NCBI GenBank assembly: GCA_963921425.1 | Contig: OY992836.1 | Location: 22,299,889 to 22,363,888, forward strand | Reading direction: 5' to 3' | DNA: 64,000 bases | Origin: Dryas octopetala | Taxonomy: Eukaryota; Streptophyta; Magnoliopsida; Rosales; Rosaceae | Part shown: piece by piece, positions 28,620 to 46,776 of the stretch | Layout: every line of letters starts with the position of its first letter | Numbering within the stretch: position 1 is the first letter of the stretch | Translations under genes and position numbers: made by a program | The notes under the pieces: model-generated | Database searches by the model: none | Seen by the model: the letters and a program-made list of their open reading frames with translations, nothing else | Told to the model about the DNA's origin: nothing

Positions 28620-28953
28620 TGTTGAACATTGATGCAATGGTAAACAGAGAAAGGAAAGGGTAGAGAGAAGAGAGGAAGGAGGGAGCACAAAATATGCGTG
28701 ATGCTCAGTATGAGCCAGCCACTAACAATTTCATTATATCAAATCATGTCCATGTAAGGACAAGAAAACGGTTACAAAACAAATGAGGTGGAGTGACTGT
28801 GATCACATCATCACCACTCATGCATCTGTCCTATAAGGCAGTGCCAACTGTCAGAAAATTAATACAAACCATTTGTAACTAATTAACTAACTTAATCTTG
28901 TATTAAAGCAGCTACTTAAGACTGGAATTCAATTAGAATCCTTAATTCCAACA
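28620..28953 (-). repeat. Copia LTR, right copy
   Basis: 334 bp with TG...CA ends, followed by the target duplication gaata. Confidence 0.9.
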
Positions 28954-28971
28954 GAATACATTTTAGGAAAA

Positions 28972-29213
28972 TATTTGAGTCACCTAAAAGGGTGCTTCAA
29001 GGTCATCCCTTCTCTCAAAATAACAATTTCGATAATGTCAGCGCATGATTAGAACCGTTCACTTTTTAAATCACCTATTATAGATCATTATTTGATTATA
29101 TAACTATTGTCAATTAAGTAGAAAAAATTGATAGTTTTCAATTAAAGAGTGATTTTTTGACCAAATCATTGATTTTTTTTATTTAATTAATAACAGTTAT
29201 ATAATGCTTACGT
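28972..29213. mobile_element. Hairpin MITE, partial copy 2
   Basis: This begins with tatttgagtcac and follows the left half of the MITE at 13896, including gcatgattagaaccgttcac and tataactattgtcaatta. It ends without the right arm, where it meets a repeat of the D promoter text. Confidence 0.6.
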
Positions 29214-29239
29214 AATGAAGGGTACAAAACGTTGTTCTC

Positions 29240-30540
29240 TGCGAATGCTGGGTACAAAACGTTGTATTTATATTTTATAGCCGTGGTGACTGGTGTCGCA
29301 ATGAAGGGACCTTACGTAACTGCTTACGATTCAGAACAAAAACCGTAAACAAATTTATATTTAAGGCGGCGGTCATATTCTGTTCTGGACCTCTGGTTTC
29401 GAACAAGAACAAGTAAGTTATTCTCATCAATAATATCTAGATATTTTCATCCATTATTGCTGACACTGTCAAACTCAACAGAGATTAGAGAGTACTTTTT
29501 AAGACAATATTTGGGTCACTCCTACACCTATGAGTATTTCAAGGTCACTCGATTTCCATAAATTTCGATTTCGGCAGTGCCGATGCATGATCGAAACCGT
29601 TCACTTTTTAGATAACCAATTAAAGATCATATCTATAAAAAATCAAATTAATTTAAAATCGTTTGGTTATATAACTGTTGTCAATTAAGTAGAAAAAATT
29701 AATGGTTTTCAATTAAAGAGTAATTTTTTGACCAAACCATTGATTTTTTCTATTTAATCAACAACAATTATATAACCAAACAATTTCCGATTGAATTGAT
29801 TTTTTGCAGAGATGATCTATAATAGGTGATCTAAAAAGTGAACGATTCTGATCATGCACTGGCATTATCAAAATTACGATTTTGGAGAAAGGGGTGACCC
29901 AAATAGTATCCTTTTTCCCTAGTAATTGTGCCCGTGCGCGATGCCGCGGGTGGTAAAAGTCCTTAAAATGTGGAGAAGACTCATAAAATTTTAATGGAAA
30001 GCTTATAGAATTTTAATGAAAAGATGAAACTTTTTATATACATGTGAAAATCTAAACATGTTTACAAAGATTGATATCAATGTTTGTTTACCAAGCATAA
30101 GTTACAAAATGTGGATTAATGGTATGCTTTATATGCTATTTGTTATGTTAAGATATTTGTCATATCTTAAAAAACCAAACAGCATTTAAAAAAATATTAC
30201 AACACTTGGTGAGACAATTATATGTCACATTATAAACAAAAGATAAGTAGTATTAATCTTCACTGTTTGTGGGTTTCTGATCTGCTTTTGTGTCTTCTCC
30301 ATGGGCTTCTCTTCTTTTTTGCTGTATCCTGCAGGGGGGTTGTCCTTTCCCTTATTGTCTTGCACTAAATTTTTAAGAAAAAAAACCATAGCAAATTAAA
30401 TTCACATGTTAAACATGAAGAAAAGAAACCATAGCAAACCAACACCATCTCCCAATGAGAAAAACAGGGTCATAAACCAAATGAAATCAACTACGCAAAT
30501 CTTAAATTGACGAAAAAGGCTATTTGACCCTTAGTTTATC
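29240..30540. repeat. Third copy of the D-type upstream segment
   Basis: It matches 13528 to about 14930, promoter side of gene D, including the TATA region, the MITE and the possible Helitron end, but no reductase exon follows on its left. At about 30541 it changes abruptly to the B-C duplication. Confidence 0.85.
29508..29905. mobile_element. Hairpin MITE, copy 3
   Basis: Nearly identical to the element at 13896-14294, duplicated together with its surroundings rather than inserted anew. Confidence 0.72.
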
Positions 30541-31119
30541 TTCAGCATCCTTACCATTGTTTCCTCCGTTACATTAATCATTTTGCTTTGGATTTTGGAG
30601 CTCCATTGTCTCAGGTTACGTATATACATTTTCCGTGTTGGTGACTCGGCCAGATTATATATGTATACATTGTTGATGATATTAATTGTGATTACTATCA
30701 ATTGTAAGCATGGAATTAAATTTCAAAAATATTTCATTTTCCTGGAAATATTGTATGATCCATCAGAAGGCGTAATCGCCAAGCAACACCAAATTTAGAG
30801 GGTCGTATGTTTCCTTTCTGGATTCTGGTATCCTCCGCATTCAAATTAAAAATTAAGAATATTAAGAAGATCCACAAAATTTACTCGAATTGGATATATA
30901 TTATCACGTAAACCAAACAAAACTTATTAAGAGGACACAGTTCTCGGTTCGTCAACACAGTAACGAGAAGAAGCTTAATTGCCACAAAGCTGTATGCATA
31001 TCCGAGTTTCAGTACTTTAAAATATTTTATATGGTGCATTTACAAGTAGATAATACTAACATATAGCTAGAGCTAGAGGTTCAGAGGCATGCATGAAGCA
31101 GCATGATCAGTTGGATCCA

Positions 31120-33726
<2,607 letters not shown>

Positions 33727-34605
33727 TTAATATGTTGTGTATTTATATAGTCTCAAATTTAAGAGGGAGAGAGGGAGAGAGTGGTCTGAACTCTGAAACG
33801 AAGAAGAGCATCAAAGCTGCGACAGCCGAGACGTTTCCATTTCGAGTGAAGTCAAGCTGACGTCGATGCATACGTCGCCACCCAAGAAACTAAGAAAGAA
33901 ACAAAAGAGAAGGGCGTGAGTGCACACGTCATCCATTCATCCATTGCAGTTTAGTCATTGCCGTCGTTGTATGAGTCATATGGCGATTCCTTCTTCTTGG
34001 GTTGTCTTGAGGAAGCGCTTCATCTTGATTTGCCTATATATCAATATTCTCAAAATAAGGGTCTCCACTTTCTATAATTTACAACTTTAGCTTCTGCAAT
34101 TGTCGACCAAAATTGAGAAATCTCCTTGACAAGTTTTCTGCTTTGTTCTTACATCGGAAAGAATTTAACTTTTTGCCCTTATAATCCACTCTCGTATCAT
34201 TTGGGCCTCTTTTCATTCATACTACAGACTTCAATTCATAGAAACAGAATTATGCATAATTGGGCATGTACTTTTGAGTTTCACTACCGAATAAGATGAA
34301 AGAACCATGTATCGAATTTCTAATAGATAACTTAGACTATAAACCAAGGGCAGTCAATCATTCATAATTATATATGTATATGGTTGGATATCATCACGTA
34401 AATCAAACAACATTTATTAAAGGTGAACAGTTCTCCATCGTCAACACAATAACAAGAACAAGCTTAATTGCCAGAAACCTGTAGATCCAAGTTTTTCAGT
34501 ACTTTTAAATATTGTATAAGATGCATTTACAGTAGACAATACTACCATATAGCTAGCTAGAGCTGAAAGTTGAGAGGCATATATATATGGATGGAGTTGG
34601 ATTGA

Positions 34606-38252
<3,647 letters not shown>

Positions 38253-38465
38253 TTAATGTCATCTTGGAATGGAAGCGGTGGAAAACGGATAATATGTGGG
38301 CGTCTGACGCTTAGCGTTGCCGTTGTGTAACATGTGTGTAATTGTTGACACGTGGAGGTTGCTAACTTGCTATAACAGAGCCCACACGTTTCCATAATTC
38401 CATTTCTGTTATGCTGAATAATGCTATACTCTACTACTCTCCAAGACTCCAGCCACTGTTTTTCT

Positions 38466-38469
38466 TCCC

Positions 38470-38512
<43 letters not shown>

Positions 38513-38740
38513 TCTCATATCCATCACCTTGTCGTCGCCCCCCTGCCGCCCCCTGCTGCCCCCCCTACCGTCGCCCCCTGCCGTCGCCCGCTGCTGTCGC
38601 CCGCTGCTGCCCCCCTGCTGTCGCCCGCTGCTGCCCCCTTGCCGTCGCCCCCTGCTGCCCCCTCTTTCTCCCTCATCTCCCCCTGCCGCCCCCTGCCGCC
38701 GCCGCCTCCTCGATCTCCCCCTACCGCACCCCCCATTTTT
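38466..38740. repeat. CT microsatellite and C-rich low-complexity tract
   Basis: A run of C is followed by about 20 CT repeats, then degenerate repeats of phrases such as ccgtcgccccctg and ctgctgcccc. Long open frames here are a by-product of the composition and have proline- or serine-rich translations without domains. Confidence 0.85.
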
Positions 38741-38954
38741 CTCCCAAAACTGGGTTTTTCTACCAAAACCCAGATCTCACCTCCAAAAACCCAAAACCAG
38801 ATCAACCACTCGCGAAACTTTCGGCGAAATTTCGAAAATTTCGTCGAAATTATACCGAAAATTTAACAAATATAGGTTTCGATTTCGACACCCCAAAAAA
38901 TTGAAATTTTCGGGCGAAATTTCGTCGAAAACTTCGAAATTTAACACCTTAATT

Positions 38955-39314
38955 TATATCAGAAGACAATTAAAATTGAAAAAGAGATGCCACGCCAAAC
39001 TACAAGGCCATCATCACATGAGTCCGCATATTAAATTTTTTCTTTTTTGTAGGACTTGTTAATTTTAGTGGAGCGACCTAACTACTTTTTATTTTTTATA
39101 ACTAAAATACTTCAAAAATGTATCTGTCACGCGTAGTTCCATGCTGGGTTTGTCTCTTTGCTACCGACGGAATTAAGATATCGGTCATTAATATTTTTGG
39201 TTGGAAAAATTATCTGAGGCGGCTCCATGACTATTGGTCTATAGCCCAAGTGCCCAACCAACATTTGTATTTAGTCGTAGCCCATTAGTTCTCTCAGCCC
39301 GTCACCCATCCAAT
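38955..39314. repeat. Dispersed 360-bp segment X, copy 2
   Basis: Partner of 20946-21305. To the right, where copy 1 is cut at ccaat, this copy continues into agcccagcccacc, so copy 2 may keep the original continuation. Confidence 0.85.
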
Positions 39315-39761
39315 AGCCCAGCCCACCTATAAGCCCATAACCCATAATTCCCAGTCCCCTTGAGTTCAAAACCCATATTTTTTTTTTGTTTTGGTCGAAG
39401 TTCAAAACCCATATTGATATTCAGATATTGTGTTGCAAACCCCAAGTTTCACTCTTTCACTCATAGTTGATTGTGACTGTTTCTCTCAATTGGGAATTTG
39501 GGATTCTGTTTGATATATTATAATCTCATAGATGAAGATGATCATGATTGGGTAGTTTAGGTTAAATATGTGTCCATAATGTGGATGAATAAAGGGATTC
39601 AAATTAACATTTAGCAAGTAAGGATTCATCATGATCGAGCTCATATAAGGAGGAAACAAGGCTCCTATATGTTGTGTTACTCAATGATAGTCCCAAACAA
39701 TAATATTAGTTCATCGATGTTTCCTCTTATTGACAACTACTTGTATATATATACAAAAATG

Positions 39762-40146
39762 CTCTAATACTAACTAGTTAGTAAGTTAATACAAAGCTAA
39801 CCACTCTATTGGGCCCACCACACAATTTAATCTCAAAATTTGAACCGTCTATTTTTTAGGTTATACTTCAAAGATTATCTTTGTAAAAAATCTCCAAAAT
39901 TGGAAGTTATTTAGTCATTTGATTATAACAACAACTATTTAAATCCTTTTATCAAAAACACTGATTGTATATTTATTTGATCTCAATTAGATGATCAAAT
40001 GATTTCCGATTTAGTTGATTTTTTGCAACGATGATTTTTGAAGTATAGCCTAAATAATTGACGGTTCGGATTATGAGATTAGTTATGTGGTGGTCATAAA
40101 AGCATAGTTAGTTTCGTATTAATTTGCTAATTTGTTAGTTTTAGAG
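39762..40146. mobile_element. Hairpin MITE, divergent copy 4
   Basis: The arms ctctaatactaac at the left and gttagttttagag at the right are inverted, and the inner arms tgaaccgtctattttttagg and aataattgacggttcgg also pair. The core phrase gttgattttttgcaacgatga resembles the 13896 element. Ends are approximate. Confidence 0.55.
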
Positions 40147-41014
40147 TACTCCTTATATATATATATTAGATATATAGCGTTTCTTTTATGTATTCTACGT
40201 ATATTGTGCTATATATACTTCATTCAAAACCAAATTCCCTTCAACATTGAAGGATTTCATGGATTCAATCATCTATCAATAAAGATGTTTGTATTTGAGG
40301 TTCGAGAAGGACTTGCCTATCACGGAAATAAGAGATGTGGCATCCCTCCCTCTCATCTATGTCTTTGTCTCTCTCTCCCCCTCTCCTTCTCTCCAGCCCC
40401 TAGCTTTCTCTTTCTCTTTCTCTTAGTTATGTCTTTGTCTCTCTCTTGGGAGGGATGTCACGTCCCCTATCATAGGGACATGCAAGTTTTATTCTTGAAG
40501 TTGTATTGAAGGATTACGGTCTAAAAATCTCTAGGTGCAAATATTGGCCACCAGATTGCCCACCCGCAACTTTCAAAATTCAAACTGGAAAAGAAAAAAA
40601 AAATCAAAGAGTTTCAATTCAACTTTGAAAGTATTAATTCATCCACAAATTTCTCACGCGCCCAATCGTTCTAATTAACCCACAACCTCTTCTCCAGTCT
40701 TCTTCTATCCTTCACTAACACCACAAGTTCTAAGGTTTGCCAAAATAAAGAAGACATATTAGTACGTATTGTTCTTTACTTATTTTCTCTTGTTCTCTCT
40801 CTATAATTACAATACAATTTCATAATTAATATATACATATTTATGAGTTGAGATGACACCTTATGGAGATGGATCAAAGAGCTGATTGTTGAATGTTTGA
40901 GATGAAAAACCCAAAGAAACCCCGATGAAAAGAATTAACTTATTTATTCCCCTATGTGATATAACATGGCATCCTCTCCCTCTCTCTCATTGGCTTAATT
41001 TCTCTCTTCTCTCA

Positions 41015-41053
<39 letters not shown>

Positions 41054-42022
41054 TTTCTCTTATCTCTTGTCTCTATCTCTCTTTTCAAGGGTGTCACATC
41101 ACTACAACATGGGGATAGGTAAGTTTTTTCCAGCCCTCATTTACAAAAAAAAAAAAAAAAACAACCCTAGAGAAAAAGAATGTGCACGTATTGAAGATGG
41201 GAATAAACAATCCAATACTATGAATTACAACTATTGGATTAGTAATGGGTAAGATGCATGGTCTTTCAATAAAAATAATTTTAATTTAATATTTTAAAGT
41301 GTATAGTCATTAACAAATTAAAAAGTGATGTGCACCAATTAATTTTGACACATGGGATTGAGGCACAAATTAAGCCACATCATTGAGGTACCAAATCTTT
41401 TCCATTTTTTATTCCAAATATTTAATACTCTGTTCAAGATTATCTTATGATCATAGAAAGAGGTAATAATATATGTCGACACTCTAGAGTGATAAGTATT
41501 ATTACAAAATTAGGCTAATAGCCTATTTAGATTGTGCAATGATTGAAGTTTTCCTTCAAAATATTTTACATTAAACTTAAATTAAGTGTCAAAAGATTTG
41601 AAGGCAACGGAATATCTAATATTCTAATTAAAAGAAAAACATTTTGGCATTATTTGAGAAGAGATAAGAACAAATCGCCACACTTTTGGACAAAATTCAT
41701 TAACACTTTGCTTTCGTTTGATTTGTAGTTACCGATTTAATTACATAGAAGCTAGAAATTACAAATCTTCAAATTAAGGTTGTTATATGTGAATCTTTGA
41801 CTCTCATTAACAAACAAGCAAAGAAACAAACAAAACCCACCTAAAATAGAAACACATACTGCATGCGAAATGAAATTGATCGAACTCATGAGTAATTGTT
41901 GAACTGTGAAATCTAAAAGATATACATACATATATGTAACAATTGGTTGAGTAACTGTGCCTCATCGATCACCTTGATCTTCTTCTGTTGATTCTTGATC
42001 GATCTTTTATTCGTCTTGCGCT

Positions 42023-43204
42023 TTACTCGATCAGTATTGATGACTTGATGTTGGGTGAAACTAGAGTCTCCAGGTATAAAGCCACATGGGAAGAGTCTAT
42101 GTCCCCATTCAATATAGTTCGAAAATTTCTGTGTAACGGATTGTATATCACTAGCTTCCTTTGATGCAAGAGCATGAAAATTTCACCATTGTTTAAACTG
42201 CACAAAAGTGACATTAAGCCCATGTATTCAGAATCCATCTTCTGGGGAATGGTTGTGAATATGGTCCAAGATGCCTTCAAGCCGTACTCCTTCATAACCC
42301 AAACTTGATAATCAGAGCCATGGGGACTGTGAAGCATACTCAGGCATCCTCCCAAAACCCCCAATCCATAGAATGAGAAGTTCTTGTCACCATCACCTGG
42401 CAGTTCCACTTCTCGGTATGTCTCCTCCGTCAGATCAAAAGAAACGACTACGAAAGGCCTCTGATCATCATGATCAGCAGAACTAGTAGTTGTCTTTCCA
42501 CGACGGACTGCCCAGTGGAGAGCCCCATTCAAAAGGGTACCCACCACGTTAAACAGGAAATAAAAAGGGAGGCTTTTGCTTCTTCTCCATGTATTGGTCT
42601 TCAAAGTAAAGATGTCAATTTCGGTGAGGAAATTGCCATTTTTACTGGAAGAAGTGGCCCTTACTATTTTACAGTCATCGATGCATGAATCGTAACCAAA
42701 ACCATAAAAGTAGTCCTTGCCCTGAGTGAAGCTGAGGCTGGGTACTTGATGGACGTGCCTGGTAGATGGATTGTATGTGATTATTCGCTCCGAGTCAAGC
42801 ACCAAACATAAGAGGCCATTGCAAGAACCAACAATCTTGATGTCTTTAACTGGCGGGCTCACCGCCACAGGGTAGTCAAGCGCCTCCACAACAGTTGTGC
42901 CTTGTGCTTCTGCATCTGCCACCGCCGTTGCATTCATAGTATTGACTTGTACGTGTACGGACTGCAGGAGGGGTAAAGATGAGATGAGCACATGATGGTG
43001 ATGATGATGATGATGAGGATCTTGTTTGGTGATGGATCGGTTGAGGTGTGACTTAACGAACTTTGAGTCGGAAATGAGAGCAAGCCATGACTTGGATACG
43101 CATCTGAAACGGAGCAGCGACTTCACTGGCAGTTGCAACAGAATTTCCTCTACGATCTCCAAAGGAAGGAGTCGATGATGGTGATTCGGAAATGAGCTTT
43201 CCAT
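42023..43204 (-). CDS. F-box protein with F-box-associated domain
   Basis: A single intronless frame of 393 residues. Residues about 13-52 form the F-box (LPLEIVEEILLQLPVKSLLR, then CVSKSWLALI), which binds SKP1 in an SCF ubiquitin ligase. Residues about 115-340 have the F-box-associated fold common in plants: GSCNGLLCL near residue 127, YNPSTR, FGYDS, an NGALHW motif and VISFDL-like VVSFDL. It belongs to the large CPR1/At3g06240-like group, whose members select very different targets, so no substrate can be named. An eight-histidine run follows the F-box, encoded by a simple-sequence atg repeat. The full length is normal for the group and no lesion is seen. Confidence 0.92.
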   Translation of the reverse strand: MESSFPNHHHRLLPLEIVEEILLQLPVKSLLRFRCVSKSWLALISDSKFVKSHLNRSITKQDPHHHHHHHHVLISSLPLLQSVHVQVNTMNATAVADAEAQGTTVVEALDYPVAVSPPVKDIKIVGSCNGLLCLVLDSERIITYNPSTRHVHQVPSLSFTQGKDYFYGFGYDSCIDDCKIVRATSSSKNGNFLTEIDIFTLKTNTWRRSKSLPFYFLFNVVGTLLNGALHWAVRRGKTTTSSADHDDQRPFVVVSFDLTEETYREVELPGDGDKNFSFYGLGVLGGCLSMLHSPHGSDYQVWVMKEYGLKASWTIFTTIPQKMDSEYMGLMSLLCSLNNGEIFMLLHQRKLVIYNPLHRNFRTILNGDIDSSHVALYLETLVSPNIKSSILIE

Positions 43205-44868
43205 TCTACGTAATAGTAAATATTTGTGTGTGTACGTAATTGCACTGCACTCCGTAAATATGTTGTATATAGTGGTTTAGATGGATGGATCGATCAGGAT
43301 GGGCTAGCTACAAATAATATTAGAGATTAGAGATTGGCTCTCGATCAAAACAAATCATACCAATTAAACATGGAAATGATCGAAGAGGGTGGGTAGTGGG
43401 TACGGAATCCAAAGGACGAATACATGCATATTTATAGTGGCGAAACAAAGGTAAATGTATGCCAACCTTTTTCTTGGTCTGATAAAATATGCCAACTACC
43501 TATTACTTTGTCAAATAAAAAAAAGACAACTAGACACTACTAGTTGTCCACTTGTGCTACGTCTATCCACACCAAACAAAGTTATAACTTGTCTCCATCC
43601 ATTGCATCGCATGACTCACTCATGCATAACAGCCTTGAGAGTTGAGAGTGATCAGGATAAATTAATTACCTATAGTATAAATAATTAAGTTAACTAGATC
43701 ATATAATATTAATATATATATATATATATACAGATCGAGAGTCTAGAATAAATAGTATAAAAAGACTAATATGCATAGATATATGGAAATTATTAATAAT
43801 ACTTAACATCAAGTATGATAACCTCCTGACAGCCATGCACCAGCAAACTCATGAGTGTCTAATATACATCGATATTCATGGGATTAAGTAATCTAACGAT
43901 CACATGCTGTGGGCCAGTGGGCCTGACCCCCTGATCAGGAGATGGAAATGGGTTAACCGCAAAGCAAATAGCAAACAGCAAATTAATTGATGAGACTTGA
44001 GAGCGAGATATAATTAATCATGCATCGGTATCTAAATTACTGTAGTAGCTAGACACATGCAATATTTGATGGAATGAATATAATAATATTATTCCAAGAA
44101 AAAAATATAATTACTACTTAATGATACATAGCGTAGCACGCTTTCACTTTATATACCTCGACACGTACACTTAGATTAAGAATTTAAGAGCAGCTTCAAT
44201 TATCAAAGTGGCGAAGAAGACCTCTTCTTTTTTTTTGGCCAAGTAAGACCTCTTCAATTTTCAACCAATCAACATACCGAAATTGTTTTTGTACTGTCAA
44301 GGTGGGCATGACCGGGACCTCCTCGATGCATCACCGACTACAGCTAGTGTAGTCTTAGTCTGTCATATACTCATATGTCACCTATTTAATACCACTTTAC
44401 GACTTTACGTTCACGGATGTATGTGACACAGTGACAAGAAAGTCTTCTACCTTTTTTTGAAACAAAAAAACCTTTTTTGGGTATAAAAAGTCGTCTACAT
44501 TTTCCCTCCATAATTAAAAAATAAATGTTATCATCTTCTTTAATCTATTTTTTTATTAATTTTTTATTATTATTTTCATTCTAAAGTATAAATTTATGAT
44601 CAAAATCGTTCATTTTTTAAATTTAACTATAAAGATTATCTCTGCAAAAAAGTAATCAAATTAAAAATCGTTTGGTTATGTAACTGTGATCAAATAAATA
44701 GGTGGTTTTAGTAACAATTTGATTCACCTTTTGTTTATTTTGTAATAATTTTATAACTAAACGATTTCTGATTTAGTTAATTTTTTGTAGAGATAATTTT
44801 CAAATAACTATCTAAAAAATGAACGGTTTTTATCATGAAAATACATTATGGAATGAGAGTAATAAAAG
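43205..44868. other. Promoter side of the F-box gene and spacer
   Basis: A TATA-like ctatataca string lies at about 43265 on the minus strand. An AT repeat stands at 43712-43730. A hairpin MITE fills 44570-44860. No gene is seen. Confidence 0.5.
44570..44860. mobile_element. Hairpin MITE, divergent copy 5
   Basis: The arms ttattattttcattctaaag and atggaatgagagtaataa are inverted versions of each other. Inside, atcgttcattttttaaat pairs with atctaaaaaatgaacggt, and gattatctctgcaaaaaa with ttttttgtagagataat. The core matches the 13896 family. The outer Mutator-like element sits at its right edge. Confidence 0.65.
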
Positions 44869-45341
44869 AGGAGAGCAGTTTTGCTCACCTCCTTTAACTA
44901 GGGTATATGCTCACCTCCCTTCTTAAATCATGACATATGTTTTAAAAATTAACTATGAATTAACATATTATATATATATATATTTTTTTACACAAATTTC
45001 TCTCTCTCTCTCTCCGACTCACCTTTCTCCTTTCGCTTCTCTCATCTCTCTCGATCTCCCTTGCCGCCGCCACCCTCCAAAACCCAGCCCCTCTCACCTC
45101 TCTCCATTTATCTCTCTGCCTCAAGCAACCACCTCTAGCATCTGTCTTTTCGTCTATGGGCCCAAAGCAAATGAATGGCCCAGACAAGACTCATTGCATT
45201 CAGGCAATCTATGCCACATTATTCTAATTTCTTTAATTTAGCAAAATGGGAAAGAAAATTAAATTTGTACATAGTCATCTTTACACAGGACCACAACAAT
45301 CAGAGATATTCGCTTGTCCAATTTTATAAATAAAAAAATAT

Positions 45342-46430
45342 GGGCAAATTTCACAAAAGTACCTCAACTAACCACCCTAATTCACTTGAGTACCTCAATT
45401 AAAAAAAGTTGCTCATAGGTACCTCAATTACTGATTTTGCACACCCAGGTACCTTCGTCAACTTTTCCGTTTAAGGACCGTTAACTGCCTACGTGGCGTG
45501 CTGATATGGTTTTAAAAAAATGCCACGTGGACAAAAAATAATAAAAAATTAAATAAACTTTAAAAAATGAAATAATTATTTTAAAAAACTAAAAAAATTA
45601 AAAACATAATAATTAAATTAAAAAAACAAAAAAAACAAAAAAAACAAAGAAAAAGTGGAGCACTGTTGCAGCATCCCTCCCCCCGCCTCCCACCCCTCCC
45701 TCCAAGACCCTCCGACCCCAACCACCCACCCTTCCGACCCCAGCCACCTTGTCGCCGACCCCAGCCACCCACCCTCTCTCTCTCTCTCTCTCTCCGAAAC
45801 CCCAGCCCCGAGCCTTCCTCCCCTGCGTCGGCCACCCAATTCAGTGACCCACCATCAGACAAAAAGATAGGCAAGGCTGGGCGCTGCTGGGTGTGGCAAA
45901 GCTGGGAGCGACTGGGCGTGGCAAGGTTCGGCGTGGCTTGTCGGGGCAAGGTTGGGCGCGGCTTGTCGGGGCAAGGCGGGGCGCGGCGAGCAGATCTGAG
46001 CAAGGCGGGGCTGGGGCTGGGGCTGGGGCTTAGTGAGGGGGCTGGTGGGAAAGGGAAGGGGAGGGGTGAAGCTGGTGGCTGTAGAGGGGGAGGGAGGTGG
46101 GTGGGTTGGGTGGCCGACGGGGGGAGGCGGAGGGAGAAGGGATCGGGGATGCGAGGTTGCTGGGTTGCTGGGTTTTTTTTTTTTTTTTTTAAGTTTTTTA
46201 AATAATTATTTCATTTTTAAAATTTTTTATTATTTTTTTGTCCACGTGGCATTTTTTAAAAACCATATCAGCACGCCACGTAGGCAGTTAACGGTCCTTA
46301 AACGGAAAAGTTGACAGAGGTACCTGGGTGTGCAAAATCAGTAATTGAGGTACCTATGAGCAACTTTTTTTAATTGGAGTACTCAAGTGAATTAGGGTGG
46401 TTAGTTGAGGTACTTTTGTGTAATTTGTCC
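45342..46430. mobile_element. Mutator-like element, inner
   Basis: The 1089-bp element has inverted repeats of about 250 bp (45342-45595 and 46188-46430), beginning gggcaaatttcacaaaagta and ending with the complement. A 9-bp target duplication, aaaaaatat, is at 45333-45341 and 46431-46439. The middle (45655-46160) is C-rich then G-rich with a CT run. It has no transposase; open frames there are composition artefacts. Confidence 0.9.
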
Positions 46431-46439
46431 AAAAAATAT

Positions 46440-46776
46440 TATCTTTGCCTATCAAATCTCATGGATCAAGAATCACAGACAAAGTGGGAAGGCAAAGTTT
46501 GTGTAAGGCTTACAAAGGCCACATCAGACTAAATATGGCCTCTGTTCAAAGACTTCTTCAACTTCCACAAGTGGTTTCCAACCTTGCCACGTGTTACGGC
46601 ATCCACGGAACCAACGGTGAGCCGGCTGCATCAGATACTGCTCTGAGTCCTCAATCCTATCCAATGGTGATGACACCCTCGCCAGCTGGTGCAAGGAAAG
46701 ATTAATAGCCATTAATGATGGTGAACGTAGTTTGAGCTATGAGATCGTGGACATTAACATTGGATTCAAGTCATAG
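46440..46776 (+). other. Non-repetitive cargo of the outer Mutator-like element
   Basis: This segment, with 45106-45332 on the other side of the inner element, has ordinary coding-like composition, unlike the AT-rich arms. An 86-residue open frame starts at 46445 (MPIKSHGSRITDKV). I do not recognise it. It may be a captured piece of a host gene, as in Pack-MULEs. Confidence 0.35.

Larger units (their letters stand above)
23530..28953 (-). mobile_element. Composite Ty1/copia retrotransposon with three LTRs
   Basis: The order on the plus strand is LTR (23530-23863), internal region, primer-binding site, LTR (28111-28444), 175 bp of deleted internal region with its own primer-binding site, LTR (28620-28953). 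Each LTR is 334 bp with TGTTG...CAACA ends. By eye the outer LTRs differ at two bases and the middle differs from the right one at one, so the insertion is young. Coding runs on the minus strand in copia order (gag, protease, integrase, reverse transcriptase, RNase H). Confidence 0.93.

Noticed and set aside
38411..39062. Long proline-, serine- and leucine-rich open frames on both strands
   Set aside because: They result from the CT and C-rich low-complexity tract, which lacks stop codons in several frames at once.
45581..46314. Open frames of 70-179 residues on both strands in the inner Mutator-like element
   Set aside because: They arise from GC-rich simple sequence; there is no transposase motif and no splice structure.
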